NCBI RefSeq assembly: GCF_002846415.1
Contig: NZ_PJMX01000001.1
Span: 124,001-188,000, forward strand
Direction of reading: 5' to 3'
DNA length: 64,000 nucleotides
Origin: Streptomyces sp. TLI_146
GTDB lineage: Bacteria; Actinomycetota; Actinomycetes; Streptomycetales; Streptomycetaceae
The notes below the pieces were generated by a model. That model saw only the letters and a program-made list of their open reading frames with translations. It did not search any database and was not told the DNA's origin. Made by a program: the position numbers and the translations under genes. Shown here one piece after another: positions 9,329 to 17,733 of the stretch (position 1 is its first letter; each line of letters begins with the position of its first letter).

Positions 9329-9682
9329 TCTGTTGTCGGTCGGTCGATGCGTTCACTGGTCCAGCCTCGGGCAGGTGGGAGTTGGGCCTTCTGCCACAGC
9401 CGAGAAGAGGCAGCCGCCCACGCCCGCAAGCGCCCGGTGGTCTTCTCCTGACGGGCAGCAAGGCGGCGCCGCGCGGGCTCCGCGTCCGGCGCGCCGTGAT
9501 CGCGGTCGCTGACCTGGAGCCGTCAGGGCAGCGGGCCCGTGAGAACCCGGTCGGCTGACGCGGCTTGGTCCATCGTGACCACCGGGCGGCTGGAGGCCGG
9601 CCGTGGTCCCCACGCATGCTGGGAGATCCGCCCCGGCACGGGCATCCGGGGCGCCTCCCCCGTGCGTGAAGGAGACCTGCCC
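9329..9682. other. no clear gene; 34-codon ORF at 9347-9451
   Basis: A short plus-strand ORF (9347-9451) reads GGSWAFCHSREEAAAHARKR and ends PVVFS; it may be a scrap of a larger gene. The remainder shows only shadow frames. Confidence 0.3.
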
Positions 9683-9963
9683 GTGCAGCACGTCCATGTC
9701 ACCCGCCATCCGGCCGCGCAGCCCGGCGTATACGTCCTGAAGGTCCGCGTCACCCGGCACCCCGACTTCCCTGGTGCGGCCCAGGCCTGGGCGGGCGCCG
9801 CCAGGAGGTCGCGGACGGCTACGAGTGCTGAGCGTTCGACGCCCGCAACGAGGCACAGGTCAGGGCCCAGTGCGTGGACGTGCGGGGCATCGACGGATCG
9901 TTCGCGCTAGACACGGTGTCGCTGCACTGGACCGTCCCCGACACCTACGACCAGGAGAAGTAG
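9683..9963 (+). pseudogene. decayed hypothetical gene
   Basis: A GTG at 9683 has a good ribosome binding site (GAAGGAGA) and starts VQHVHVTRHPAAQPGVYVLK. Near 9800 the frame must shift to keep coding character (QEVADGYEC), then a TGA at 9829 interrupts, followed by AFDARNEAQVRAQCVDVRG and LHWTVPDTYDQEK ending at TAG 9963. One frameshift and one in-frame stop make this a pseudogene. It is in line with the next decayed gene and may be part of a former integrative element; that is inference. Confidence 0.5.
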
Positions 9964-9975
9964 CTGGCCGGATGC

Positions 9976-10483
9976 TTGATCGCCTGGCGCGCGGGCCGCG
10001 ACGTCGACGTGCGGCTCAGGTACGGCGTGACCCTCGTGTCCGGTGGGTTCGCGGGCAGTGGCGACTCCAAGCGGTACCCGAGGCTGTCCCCCCGGGATGG
10101 CACGGTGTTGGAGATCAGGGACGTGCCCCGCCGGGCCGCCGAGCAGGCGGCGGCCGCGGACGACAACGTGACGCTCGTCGAGAGCCGCGGCGGGGTCGAC
10201 CGGCAGGCGCTGCACGAGCGCCGCCGCCAGCTCCTGGAGGAACTGCGCACGATCGAGGGGTTGATAGCGGCGGGCGGGGGGCGGGCCGCTGGTGTGCCGG
10301 TGCGGATCGCACGGGTGCCCGCCCCAGGGGCTCACCGTTGCCGAGGCCGCCGCCCGTGCCGGGGTGACCGTGCAGCGCTGGTGCAGGCAGGGACAGCTGC
10401 CTGCCATACAGCACGGCGGGCGCTGGATCGTCATCGAGCCATTGCCCGAGCGGGTGGCAAGAACTCTCATTCCCAGGCGGTGA
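9976..10483 (+). pseudogene. excisionase-like HTH protein, frameshifted
   Basis: The first part reads IAWRAGRDVDVRLRYGVTLV, then RRQLLEELRTIEGLIAAGGG, with coding-type codon use. At a G-run near 10265 coding moves one frame and continues GLTVAEAAARAGVTVQRWCR, QGQLPAIQHGGRWIVIEPLP to TGA at 10483. The second part is a MerR/excisionase-type helix-turn-helix (L-T-x-x-E-A-A...W...G-x-x-P...G-R-W). An upstream TAG (9961) is in frame with the first part, so the two pseudogenes could once have been one. The HTH suggests a relic of a mobile element. Confidence 0.5.
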
Positions 10484-10638
10484 AGGGGGGCGGGTGACGG
10501 GCCGGAGGGCAGTGGCGAGCCGCTGACGAACGAGCCGCCACAAGGCTGCCGGGGGTTCAAGGACGGTATCGGCTTTGCCGGCGGCGGTGAAGTGTGCTCG
10601 GGTTGCACCCGGCACGTCATCACGAGGGGGCGGAACAT

Positions 10639-11388
10639 ATGCGTGGCATAGCGGTTTTCAGACGCAGAACGGCTGTTGTGGGCGGGGCGGTGGTGGCCCT
10701 GGGAGTGCTGGTCGCGGGGTGCGGGCTGCAGGAGGCGGCCGGCGGACGGGAGTTCGGGCCTGCGTCGAGTGATCTGTCGTTCTCCTATACCGGGATCTCG
10801 AGCGGGGACGACACGATCAACCAGACCCTGGAGATCCACAACACCTATCGTCAGTCGGTGGTCACCCTCTTGTCGTTCACCGCGCTGGACCGGGCACACC
10901 AGCCGATGCCGAAGGTCAAGGTGAGCACTGTCTATGGGAGTGACCGGGGAACTCTGGTGTCCCCCTACGGCTACGGCATGGACATCCTGCGGTTCTCCGG
11001 CCCCGGGGAGCACGAGGTGGCCGACGTCCAGGTGAGGGTGGACAAGGTCGTGGCAGCGGCACCCCAGGTGGTAGCAGGGGCTGAGCCGGTCACCACGCAG
11101 GCCCTGGACGCAGCCGGCCGCGAGATATCCCGGTTCGAACGGTTCTCCAGGGTCCGCCTGACCAACCCCAACGCGTGGCCGGTCTATGTCCGGGTCGCCT
11201 ACCTGGTCTACGACCAGCCGCCCGAGGGCCAGAGCCAGCAGGTCGTCTCCGTCACCCCCATCGGGGGCCTCACCCGCGTCCCCTCCCACGGCAGCACCAC
11301 CATCGAGGTGAAGAACGCGGCGGCCACCGCCATCGCGCGCAACTCGCGGGGACCGGCGGTCAGCATCAAGGCCTACTACTCCCAGTAG
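10639..11388 (+). CDS. lipoprotein
   Basis: A 249-aa protein starting MRGIAVFRRRTAVVGG. It has a basic n-region, a hydrophobic h-region (AVVALGVLVAG) and a lipobox VAGC at about residues 28-31, so it should be lipid-anchored outside the membrane. The mature part has a beta-rich character (SFSYTGISSGDDTINQTLEI, HNTYRQSVVTLLSFTALD, VRLTNPNAWPVYVRVAYLVY) suggesting immunoglobulin-like or jelly-roll domains. No catalytic motif recognised. The chosen ATG directly precedes the signal peptide; the longer frame adds a non-signal His-rich stretch. Confidence 0.75.
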   Translation: MRGIAVFRRRTAVVGGAVVALGVLVAGCGLQEAAGGREFGPASSDLSFSYTGISSGDDTINQTLEIHNTYRQSVVTLLSFTALDRAHQPMPKVKVSTVYGSDRGTLVSPYGYGMDILRFSGPGEHEVADVQVRVDKVVAAAPQVVAGAEPVTTQALDAAGREISRFERFSRVRLTNPNAWPVYVRVAYLVYDQPPEGQSQQVVSVTPIGGLTRVPSHGSTTIEVKNAAATAIARNSRGPAVSIKAYYSQ

Positions 11389-11717
11389 GCAGCCTCCCCA
11401 GCCGGGACCGGGATGGCCGTTCTTGGCGGCGGAAGCCGGCCTCCGATGGTACCGCGATCGGCTGGCGTTGGTTCGCTCACGCCCTGGCCACCAGCAGCCT
11501 GGTGTCCGGCCTGCCGAGCAAGCCATGGGGCCGGGCCCGGCTGTTCGTCGTCCAGGGCGGCAGGCGTTCAGTCTCGGGCTGGGCCTTCGGTGGTGATGCG
11601 GGTGAGCAGTCGTGGGCGGCACTCTGGTTCTCACCCGCGACCACGCGGTGGCGGAGCGGTCCAAGAACTATCGGTACTCGACGAATCACGTCGTCATCGA
11701 CGCTGACCCCCGACTAG

Positions 11718-11733
11718 TAGTGCTTCGTTAGGT
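11718..11733 (+). repeat. left terminal inverted repeat of the IS701 element
   Basis: TAGTGCTTCGTTAGGT; perfect inverse of 13098-13113. The preceding CTAG (11714-11717) is the target duplication. Confidence 0.93.
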
Positions 11734-11769
11734 CTGTTCGTTAAGGCTGATCAAGAGCATGTTGGTTGT

Positions 11770-12999
11770 GTGGATGCACAGGAAGTGGGCCGCCTGCGGG
11801 CGGAGTTGGGGTTGTTCGTCGCTGATGTGTTTGCCTCGATGGCGCGCAAGGATCAGCGGGCCTGGGGCGAGTGCTATCTGCGGGGGCTGATGCTCGATGG
11901 CCGGCGCAAGTCGATCCAGCCGATGGCCGCTCGTCTGCCGGACGGGAACATGCAGGCCATGCAGCAGTTCGTCAGCCAGTCACCGTGGGCCTGGACGCCG
12001 GTGCGCCGGCGTATCGCCGAGCGTCTGTGCTCGGTCATCCGTCCGGAGGTGTGGGTGGTCGACGATGTGTCGTTCCCCAAGTGCGGACGAGCCTCGGCCG
12101 GAGTGGCCCGCCAGTACTGCGGAGCGTTGGGCAAGCGGGCCAACTGCCAGGTCGCGGTCAGCGTGCACGCCGCCACCGACGTCGCCTCCTGCCCGTTGGA
12201 GTGGGATCTGTTCCTGCCCGAGGAATGGGCGGACGATGTCCGGCGACGGCAGGCTGCGGGAGTGCCGGCCACCATCGGGCACGTGGCCAAGCCCAGCCTT
12301 GCTCTGTCCTTGTTGGACCGGCTGGCCACCTGGCTGCCGTCGGTGCCGGTGATCGTGGCAGATGCCGGTTACGGCCGCAGCGTTTCCTTCCGGTTCGCGT
12401 TGGAGGAACGCGGCTGGTCATACCTGGTGGCCGTCGACCCCAAGGAGACCGTCCAGCCGGAGGCCGCCGAGCCGTATCGGCCGCCCTACGGCGGGCTGGG
12501 GCCTCCCACCCGGCCCTGCTACCGCGAACGCAGCAGGCCCCTGGCGGCTCTGGTCGACAGTGCCACACCCTTCGAGGAGGTGACCTGGCGCCAAGGCAGC
12601 ATAGGCCGTATGACCTCGCGGTTCGCCGTGCTCGAAGTGCGGCCGGCGGGCAAGGTCGCCCGCCATACCGCCCAGGAAGAGGCCGGTGGACGCAGCCGGT
12701 GGGACGGCGTGCTGCCGCTGCGGACCCTGCTGGTCGAACAGGGCAAGGACGCCGGCGAACCGACCGGCTACTGGATGAGCAACCTGCCCGCCACCACACC
12801 CATCGTCGACCTGGTGCGTTTCGCGAAGATGCGCTGGCGCATCGAGCACGACTACCGCGAACTCAAACACGGTCTCGGACTGGACCACTTCGAAGGCCGC
12901 ACCTGGCGCGGCTGGCACCATCACGTCACCCTCGTCACCGCCGCCCATGCCTTCCTCACCCTTCGGAGGCTCGACCCAAAAGCTCCGACCGCAACCTGA
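11770..12999 (+). CDS. IS701-family transposase
   Basis: A 409-aa DDE transposase, full length for the family. The first catalytic Asp lies in VVDDVSFPK (96-104), the second in IVADAGYGRS (about 195-204) and the Glu in RIEHDYRELKHGLGLDHFEG (from about 357), the IS701/IS4-superfamily Y-x-x-x-K signature with E-H-x-Y-R-E-L-K. It starts at GTG 52 bases inside the left repeat and ends about 115 bases before the right repeat. No frameshift or stop is seen, so it is probably active. Confidence 0.93.
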   Translation: MDAQEVGRLRAELGLFVADVFASMARKDQRAWGECYLRGLMLDGRRKSIQPMAARLPDGNMQAMQQFVSQSPWAWTPVRRRIAERLCSVIRPEVWVVDDVSFPKCGRASAGVARQYCGALGKRANCQVAVSVHAATDVASCPLEWDLFLPEEWADDVRRRQAAGVPATIGHVAKPSLALSLLDRLATWLPSVPVIVADAGYGRSVSFRFALEERGWSYLVAVDPKETVQPEAAEPYRPPYGGLGPPTRPCYRERSRPLAALVDSATPFEEVTWRQGSIGRMTSRFAVLEVRPAGKVARHTAQEEAGGRSRWDGVLPLRTLLVEQGKDAGEPTGYWMSNLPATTPIVDLVRFAKMRWRIEHDYRELKHGLGLDHFEGRTWRGWHHHVTLVTAAHAFLTLRRLDPKAPTAT

Positions 13000-13097
13000 C
13001 CCTCTATCAAGTCCTCGACACCATCCAAGACATACTGCGGTGCTGGACCGGCACATGCACCACCTGCAGCCAACCCCTCCAAAACCCCAGACTCAGA

Positions 13098-13113
13098 ACC
13101 TAACGAAGCACTA
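13098..13113 (-). repeat. right terminal inverted repeat of the IS701 element
   Basis: ACCTAACGAAGCACTA; perfect inverse of the left repeat, followed by the second CTAG copy (13114-13117). Confidence 0.93.
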
Positions 13114-13467
13114 CTAGTGGTCGTCGTCAGCCGGCCACTGCCGGGCAACCGCAACCACTGCAAGGCATGGGAGCTATCCGGGGCCGCCGTCGGGAACGCC
13201 GCAGTGATCCCCGACGGAGGCTATCGAGGTACCGGGCTCGTCATCCCACACCGCCGCGACCCTGAACAGAGCGAACTGCCTGCCTGGAAGGAAGAGCACA
13301 ACGCCTCTCACCGCATGGTCCGCGCTCGGGTCGAGCATGCCCTCCGAGTCAGATCCTGCGCGACTGCCAACTCAAGGGCGATGGCGTGCACCACGCGCTG
13401 CTCGGCATCGCCCATCTGCACAACCTTGCGCGCCGCGACTGACCACTCCCGGCCAAGCGCTGTCCGC

Positions 13468-14055
13468 TCAGGAATCGGCGGGCAGGAGCTGGACCAGGCC
13501 GACCCAATTTCCCTCATCCACCTTGGCCTGGGCGGCGCGGACCCTCCAGCGGCCGGCGGGCAGTGGGACCGACGCCTCGGCGGGCATCCCCCCATCGGGG
13601 TACTCGACACCCAGGGCGGAACCCGCTTCGGCGGAGTCCATGAGCACCGCGGGACCGTCCGAGACCCAGATGCCGCACTCCTCCCACACCGTGGCCGAGT
13701 CTGCCAGGACAGCGTCCGCCGCGGCTCTCAGTCCGGCCTCGGAGTCGGCGGCGCGCCACCGCAGGAACGCCCGGTAGTGGGGCAGATAGCAGCTGGTCGC
13801 CGGCTCGTCCGCCAGCACCAGTGCCTGCGCCCCGTTCTCGTCGATGGGGATCACACCGGCCAGCTCGTCCACCGCGCAGGCCCGGTCGTAGTCGTCTGGA
13901 GCGGTGGCATCTCCCGCCATCAGTCCACTCTCCGTACACCCGCCCCAGGAGGCCAGGGCGGAGACGGGTACGACGATCAGAGGGCCGCCCATCGACTCCA
14001 CCCAGACAAGGGAGGGGCCAGAGGCATCGTTGGCGGTGGATGAAGAGGTAATCAT
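13468..14055 (-). CDS. Imm21-like immunity protein
   Basis: A 195-aa protein starting MITSSSTANDASGPSLVWVE. The signature WVESMGGPLIVVPVSALASW near the N-terminus, then DDYDRACAVDELAGVIPI and the later FLRWRAADSEAGLRAAADAV, match the Imm21 family as I recall it (W-V-x-S-x-G-G-P-L-I-x-V-P). Imm21 proteins protect against toxins of polymorphic systems; no toxin is adjacent. The open frame upstream of the chosen ATG is basic and unrelated. It ends 26 bases from the IS5 remnant. Confidence 0.82.
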   Translation of the reverse strand: MITSSSTANDASGPSLVWVESMGGPLIVVPVSALASWGGCTESGLMAGDATAPDDYDRACAVDELAGVIPIDENGAQALVLADEPATSCYLPHYRAFLRWRAADSEAGLRAAADAVLADSATVWEECGIWVSDGPAVLMDSAEAGSALGVEYPDGGMPAEASVPLPAGRWRVRAAQAKVDEGNWVGLVQLLPADS

Positions 14056-14146
14056 GTACGTCAGTGTGCCCTTGACTACTGACAACGTCCCCGCGCTCAA
14101 GGCAATCCGGCACGGGGACAGGCGCAGCGCCTGCGGCAAGCAACAG

Positions 14147-14587
14147 TTACGGGACTTCCTTTCGGCTTGGTACTTGACCTCGGTCGTGTGGTTTCGGCGT
14201 TGCAGCTTCGTGAGCTGCGAGTTCTTCTGGTGTTCCGACGAATGCCGGGCCACAGCGGGGTGGAAGGCGTCCGATCACCATGGCGATGGCCTCTTGCGAT
14301 GTGGCCGCTGGGCCCACCCTCTCGGTGCGGAGAGGTCCGCAGACCCGGTAGGTGCCGTCGGCAGCGGGCTGGATGTAGGGAATGTCCCACGTCCATCGCT
14401 TCTCGGTACAGCGGCTGAAGTGCAGTTCGCCCATCCCCGTCCAGGGGAACAACTGCCGTAGCTGTGGTTGCGCGTAGGCCGCGTCGAGAAGTTCAGTACG
14501 TACGCGCCCGTCGTCCCTGACCGCCTGCCAGCCGGCTTCCACGAGGGCCTCGCCCGATGCGTTCCAGTCCACTGCCCCATCATGCAT
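14147..14587 (-). CDS. DUF6193-like protein
   Basis: A 146-aa soluble protein. LLDAAYAQPQLRQLFPWTGM, then GELHFSRC and GTYRVCGPL and a final helix TSQEAIAMVIGRLP match the DUF6193 pattern (A-A-Y-x-x-P-x-L-R-x-L-F/Y-P ... L-x-F-S). The family is named in databases as linked to natural-product biosynthesis but has no proven role, and many copies sit among orphan immunity-type genes as here. Confidence 0.7.
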   Translation of the reverse strand: MHDGAVDWNASGEALVEAGWQAVRDDGRVRTELLDAAYAQPQLRQLFPWTGMGELHFSRCTEKRWTWDIPYIQPAADGTYRVCGPLRTERVGPAATSQEAIAMVIGRLPPRCGPAFVGTPEELAAHEAATPKPHDRGQVPSRKEVP

Positions 14588-14701
14588 GCCGGGTGGTCCG
14601 CTGCGCTTGCGGGTGCCGAAGCACCTGGTCAGGACCCTGCCGTGCGACCATGTGCGGGTTGCCGGGGAGGTCCCGGCGCTGGTTGATGCAGGGATTTTCG
14701 C

Positions 14702-15796
14702 GTGAGTGTGGTGGGGGATCAGGGCGGCGGTTCAGCCGTGCCCGACGACGAGTGGGAGCGGTTTCAGCGCGAGTCGGCCCACGGTGTGCCGGACGCGCCC
14801 AAGGAGCCATCGGCGCGGGCTCGGATCGCAGCGAGGCGGTTGCGCAAGAAACCCACGGCGTCGCAGATCTGGCCCGGCTACGCACCGGCCCGGCCGAGGC
14901 GAACGAAGCAGGGCTGGTATCTCGTCGGGTTCCTGGCGGCACTCGCCCTGCTGATCGTGGCGTTGGCTCCGGGGCAGGTGGCCGGCTGGCTGGCCGGTGA
15001 GGAGCAGGAGGACACCTCGCTTGCCGCGGAGTCCGTACGCCCCGGCCAGCCGCCCGGCCCGGTGGAGGGGCGGCCCACGCTCAGCGAACCGTTCAAGGGC
15101 TCACCCGCGGCACGCTGGGCCGACGGCGCGGCAGGGATCACGGTTCCCGACGCCAAGGCGACCGGGTGGATGAGCACGGAGCAGGTGGCACGGTCACTCG
15201 GCCGCACCCGGGATTTCCTCGTCGCGGCCAGCCTGGATCCGGCGGTGCTGAAGGGCGCTCGTCCCGCCAAGGCGATCGCCCTGATCAACCCGCACCAACC
15301 GGATATCCAGGACTACCTTTCGACCTCGTTCCGCGCACCCAGCAAGACCAATGACCCGCTGCTTCTGTTCAGCCGGTTCAAGACAGCGCACACGCGTCTC
15401 GTCGGGGATGTGGTGAAGACGCGGGGCCGGATCACCTACCAGCAGGGCGACCGCGGCGCGCTGCGCGTGAGCACTGATGTCACGTACGTATACCCGGTCG
15501 TCAGCGCGGCCGCGGGCAGCAGCGAGGTCGAGCGCACGATCGTGCGGCGCGAAGTGGTGATGGACTGGGACGACCCGGCGAAGGTGATCACCGAGCCGGG
15601 CACGTTCTCCCTGGTCTCGTACAAGATCGACGTCACGAACGGCGGTTGCAACACCTACAACGGCTACCTCACTCCGGCGTTCGGCACGGGACGGGACACG
15701 GGGCCGGGTGACGGCCCCGAGATCGACCCGTACGACCGCAGCACGTCTTTGGAAGAGCGGATGGGGAAGGGCTGCGGCGTCGCCACCCGCATGTGA
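14702..15796 (+). CDS. single-pass membrane protein, conserved in Streptomyces
   Basis: A 364-aa protein with a charged cytoplasmic N-terminus (about 70 residues, many Arg/Lys), one transmembrane helix (GWYLVGFLAALALLIVALAP, about 71-90) and a large extracytoplasmic domain. The latter contains AAGITVPDAKATGWMSTEQV, LIRE-free mixed alpha/beta sequence, YPVVSAAAGSSEVERTIVRR and two late cysteines (GGCNTYNGYL and GKGCGV) that could form a disulfide. It resembles SCO-type hypothetical membrane proteins. Start GTG preceded by ATTTTCGC without a strong Shine-Dalgarno. Confidence 0.7.
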   Translation: MSVVGDQGGGSAVPDDEWERFQRESAHGVPDAPKEPSARARIAARRLRKKPTASQIWPGYAPARPRRTKQGWYLVGFLAALALLIVALAPGQVAGWLAGEEQEDTSLAAESVRPGQPPGPVEGRPTLSEPFKGSPAARWADGAAGITVPDAKATGWMSTEQVARSLGRTRDFLVAASLDPAVLKGARPAKAIALINPHQPDIQDYLSTSFRAPSKTNDPLLLFSRFKTAHTRLVGDVVKTRGRITYQQGDRGALRVSTDVTYVYPVVSAAAGSSEVERTIVRREVVMDWDDPAKVITEPGTFSLVSYKIDVTNGGCNTYNGYLTPAFGTGRDTGPGDGPEIDPYDRSTSLEERMGKGCGVATRM

Positions 15797-15797
15797 A

Positions 15798-15815
15798 GGC
15801 ACCCCGCGGGGTGCC
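15798..15815 (+). terminator. GC-rich hairpin downstream of membrane protein gene
   Basis: GGCACCCCGCGGGGTGCC is a perfect 18-bp palindrome one base after the stop codon of the preceding gene. It lacks a U-tract, as is usual in Streptomyces. The following 280 bases up to 16099 hold no supported gene. Confidence 0.6.
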
Positions 15816-16099
15816 CGCCCCGAATTGTCCCCTGGACAACCCGTGGTGCAGGAAGCTTCCGAAGGCTCTCCGCAAAGCCCCTGCGACACCCTCGTGGCTC
15901 CCGTGCCGTGGCTCACCGAACGACAACAACGCTGTGTTGGTCCTGACGACCACTGAGGCGTCGCTACGAGATCACTCGGGGCTGAACGACGGGCTCTGAT
16001 CAGCACTAGGGGCGGCTGACAGGCGTAGCGAGCAGAGGAGTTCGCGGTCGGCGCAGCGGGTGGTGAAGCCTACGGGCAAGTCAGTCGGCTCTGCGTTGG

Positions 16100-16933
16100 T
16101 CATCCCCAGGCGAAGGCCCATGCATCGTAGAGTCCGTGTGCGGCCAGGGCCGGGACGAGGGATCGCTGCCACAGGGAGGCCGCGGTGGCCGTCACGGCGA
16201 GGACGGCCGCATGGGCGACGTTGGCGCTTCCGCCCCCGCTGTGCCGCGCGGCAAACACGATCGCTGAACCAGCAGCAGCGGCTCCCACCAGCAGCCACCG
16301 AACCCACCAGCGGCCCAGTCGGCTCCCGCGCCGCTGCTCTGCGAGTAGCGCCAGCCACAACGCCAGGATCGGCGCCCGGTAGAAGAGCTCCTCCAGCGGA
16401 GCGGGGGCGATCAGTCCGAAGCCGAACCGTGTCGTGGTGGAGGTCTGCGCGACGGCGACCGTTCGCGGGTCTTCGGTAGCGGGCACTGACGTCAGGCCTG
16501 GAAGCTCCAGGACAAGCTGCGACGTCGCCCACAGGACGGCCGCGAGGCCCAGACTCACCGCCGCCCATCGCAGGGCCTGTCGCATCGACGCCGGCCACAG
16601 TCCCAGACGGTTCACGAACCGCCCAGCGGCCGCCCGCACCGAGGTTTTCCACACCACGCCGATCGCCACGGCCACAACCCCGGCCGCTGCTGCGACAGAC
16701 AGGGCGTCGAAGAAGCTTCTGGGGCTTTCACCGTTCCACGGCACGAAGCCAGGCACGAACACGAAGACATCCCGCAGTGCCTGCGCGGCCGTGAGGGCAG
16801 CGAACCACAGGCAGAAGCACACCAGCAGGTGGGCCGTGCGCTGAACCCGTGAACGCGGCCGATCCACGCTACCGTCAATCACGCATTCTGTACGATGAAC
16901 AGTCACTTGCCCCCCAACGACATGTGACCACAC
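16100..16933 (-). CDS. CPBP family intramembrane metalloprotease
   Basis: A 277-aa polytopic membrane protein with about six to eight helices. The CPBP (Abi) motifs are present: EELFYRA at 181-187 (motif 1, EExxxR), FAARHSGG with His231 (motif 2) and HGLYDAW at 266-272 (motif 3). These supply the predicted catalytic Glu and His residues. Family members process prenylated or short peptides and some give bacteriocin immunity. The N-terminal 30 residues are basic and may not be translated; a GTG at MWSHVVGGQ-V is an alternative start. Confidence 0.82.
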   Translation of the reverse strand: MWSHVVGGQVTVHRTECVIDGSVDRPRSRVQRTAHLLVCFCLWFAALTAAQALRDVFVFVPGFVPWNGESPRSFFDALSVAAAAGVVAVAIGVVWKTSVRAAAGRFVNRLGLWPASMRQALRWAAVSLGLAAVLWATSQLVLELPGLTSVPATEDPRTVAVAQTSTTTRFGFGLIAPAPLEELFYRAPILALWLALLAEQRRGSRLGRWWVRWLLVGAAAAGSAIVFAARHSGGGSANVAHAAVLAVTATAASLWQRSLVPALAAHGLYDAWAFAWG

Positions 16934-17117
16934 AGCTTGCCCTAGAGCCGCAGCCTCGTGCGCACAGATTCCTTCGCCAACGCCCGGCCACCGCGCATTC
17001 CATGAGCTCCACGACCAGCGGGACTCGCGTTCCTTGCTCGCGGAGACTCAGGGGCGAGCGTCGCTCGCCCACGTGGCCCAGATGTCCGCCCCGATGAAGA
17101 GCTGTCGGGTTCGAGGT

Positions 17118-17566
17118 CTACCAGGGTGGCCGGGTGTCGCGGAGTGCTTCCGGAGTCTGGTCGGGCAGAGCCGTGTTCTGGTCAGTGCGCAGCAGCGTGC
17201 CCGGGTCGGGTTCGAAGTCCTCGTTGGGCGGTGCCGGCTGGTGGAAGCCTCGGTGCGCGGGATGGTAACTTCCACCAGCTTGTCGTCCTGGAACATCCAT
17301 AGTCCGAAGCAGTCGTCGTCCTGGTCTCGAAGCAGCACTTGCACCGTGTGCGGATGCGGCCACGGCAGCGACTCCAGGTGCTTGAGCAGGCCTTTGCGGG
17401 CACGCATTTTCTCGAACTCCAGGGCCCACCCGAACTCGTAGCCCCATTGCCCCGCTATCGGGACGAAGCGGCCTCGCCACGTGCGTTCCGGGTCGTCTTG
17501 GGTCAGCGGTTCCATGACTTCGTCCGACCAGCGGGCGAGCACGATGACCTCGGCATCTCTACTCAT
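17118..17566 (-). pseudogene. hypothetical protein gene with C-terminal frameshift
   Basis: Starts MSRDAEVIVLARWSDEVMEP and runs through PIAGQWGYEFGWALEFEKMR and DQDDDCFGLWMFQDDKLVEV. After TIPRTE (near 17255) the open frame turns arginine/threonine-rich, while the next frame continues GFHQPAPPNEDFEPDPGTLL to LRDTRPPW and a stop at 17118. I read this as a single-base frameshift in an about 150-residue protein. The open frame otherwise runs on to 17048. Function unknown; acidic, soluble and immunity-like. Confidence 0.55.
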
Positions 17567-17733
17567 GCCGGAGTACCACCGCATCCGCCCAATCCTCCGC
17601 AACCAGATTGCTCAACCGGCCGATGCAGGCAACGGTGGGCGGACTGACGACGTCCGGTGCCTGGTCGCCTGTGGTGACGGATCACGCAGCCCGGACGGTT
17701 GTCGTCGGTCGGGCGCCGCTGCGGTTGGTGTTC

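Larger units (their letters stand above)
11718..13113 (+). mobile_element. complete IS701-family insertion sequence (1396 bp)
   Basis: The element is bounded by perfect 16-bp inverted repeats (TAGTGCTTCGTTAGGT at 11718-11733 and its complement at 13098-13113). It is flanked by CTAG at 11714-11717 and 13114-13117, a 4-bp target duplication of the YTAR type that IS701 elements are known to make. It carries one intact transposase gene. Insertion was into an IS5-type transposase fragment. Intact ends, intact gene and visible duplication suggest recent movement. Confidence 0.93.
11613..13441 (+). pseudogene. IS5-family transposase remnant, interrupted by an IS701 element
   Basis: Left of the IS701 insertion the plus strand reads TLVLTRDHAVAERSKNYRYS, then TNHVVIDADPRL. 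Right of it the same protein resumes VVVVSRPLPGNRNHCKAWEL, then DGGYRGTGLVIPHRR and ARVEHALRV. After a frameshift it ends LRDCQLKGDGVHHALLGIAH with TGA at 13441. Removing the IS701 element and one CTAG copy restores the frame across the junction (DPRLVVVV). The N-terminus and the flanking repeats of this IS5/IS1647-like element are missing, so it was already a fragment or has since decayed. Confidence 0.8.

Noticed and set aside
9907..11664. A 585-codon minus-strand open frame
   Set aside because: Opposite to the lipoprotein gene with a clear signal peptide and to the HTH pseudogene; Pro/Arg/His-rich composition is typical of a shadow frame.
11871..13103. A second 410-codon frame inside the IS701 element
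   Set aside because: Out of frame with the DDE motifs of the true transposase; no start or motif of its own. IS701 elements have a single gene.
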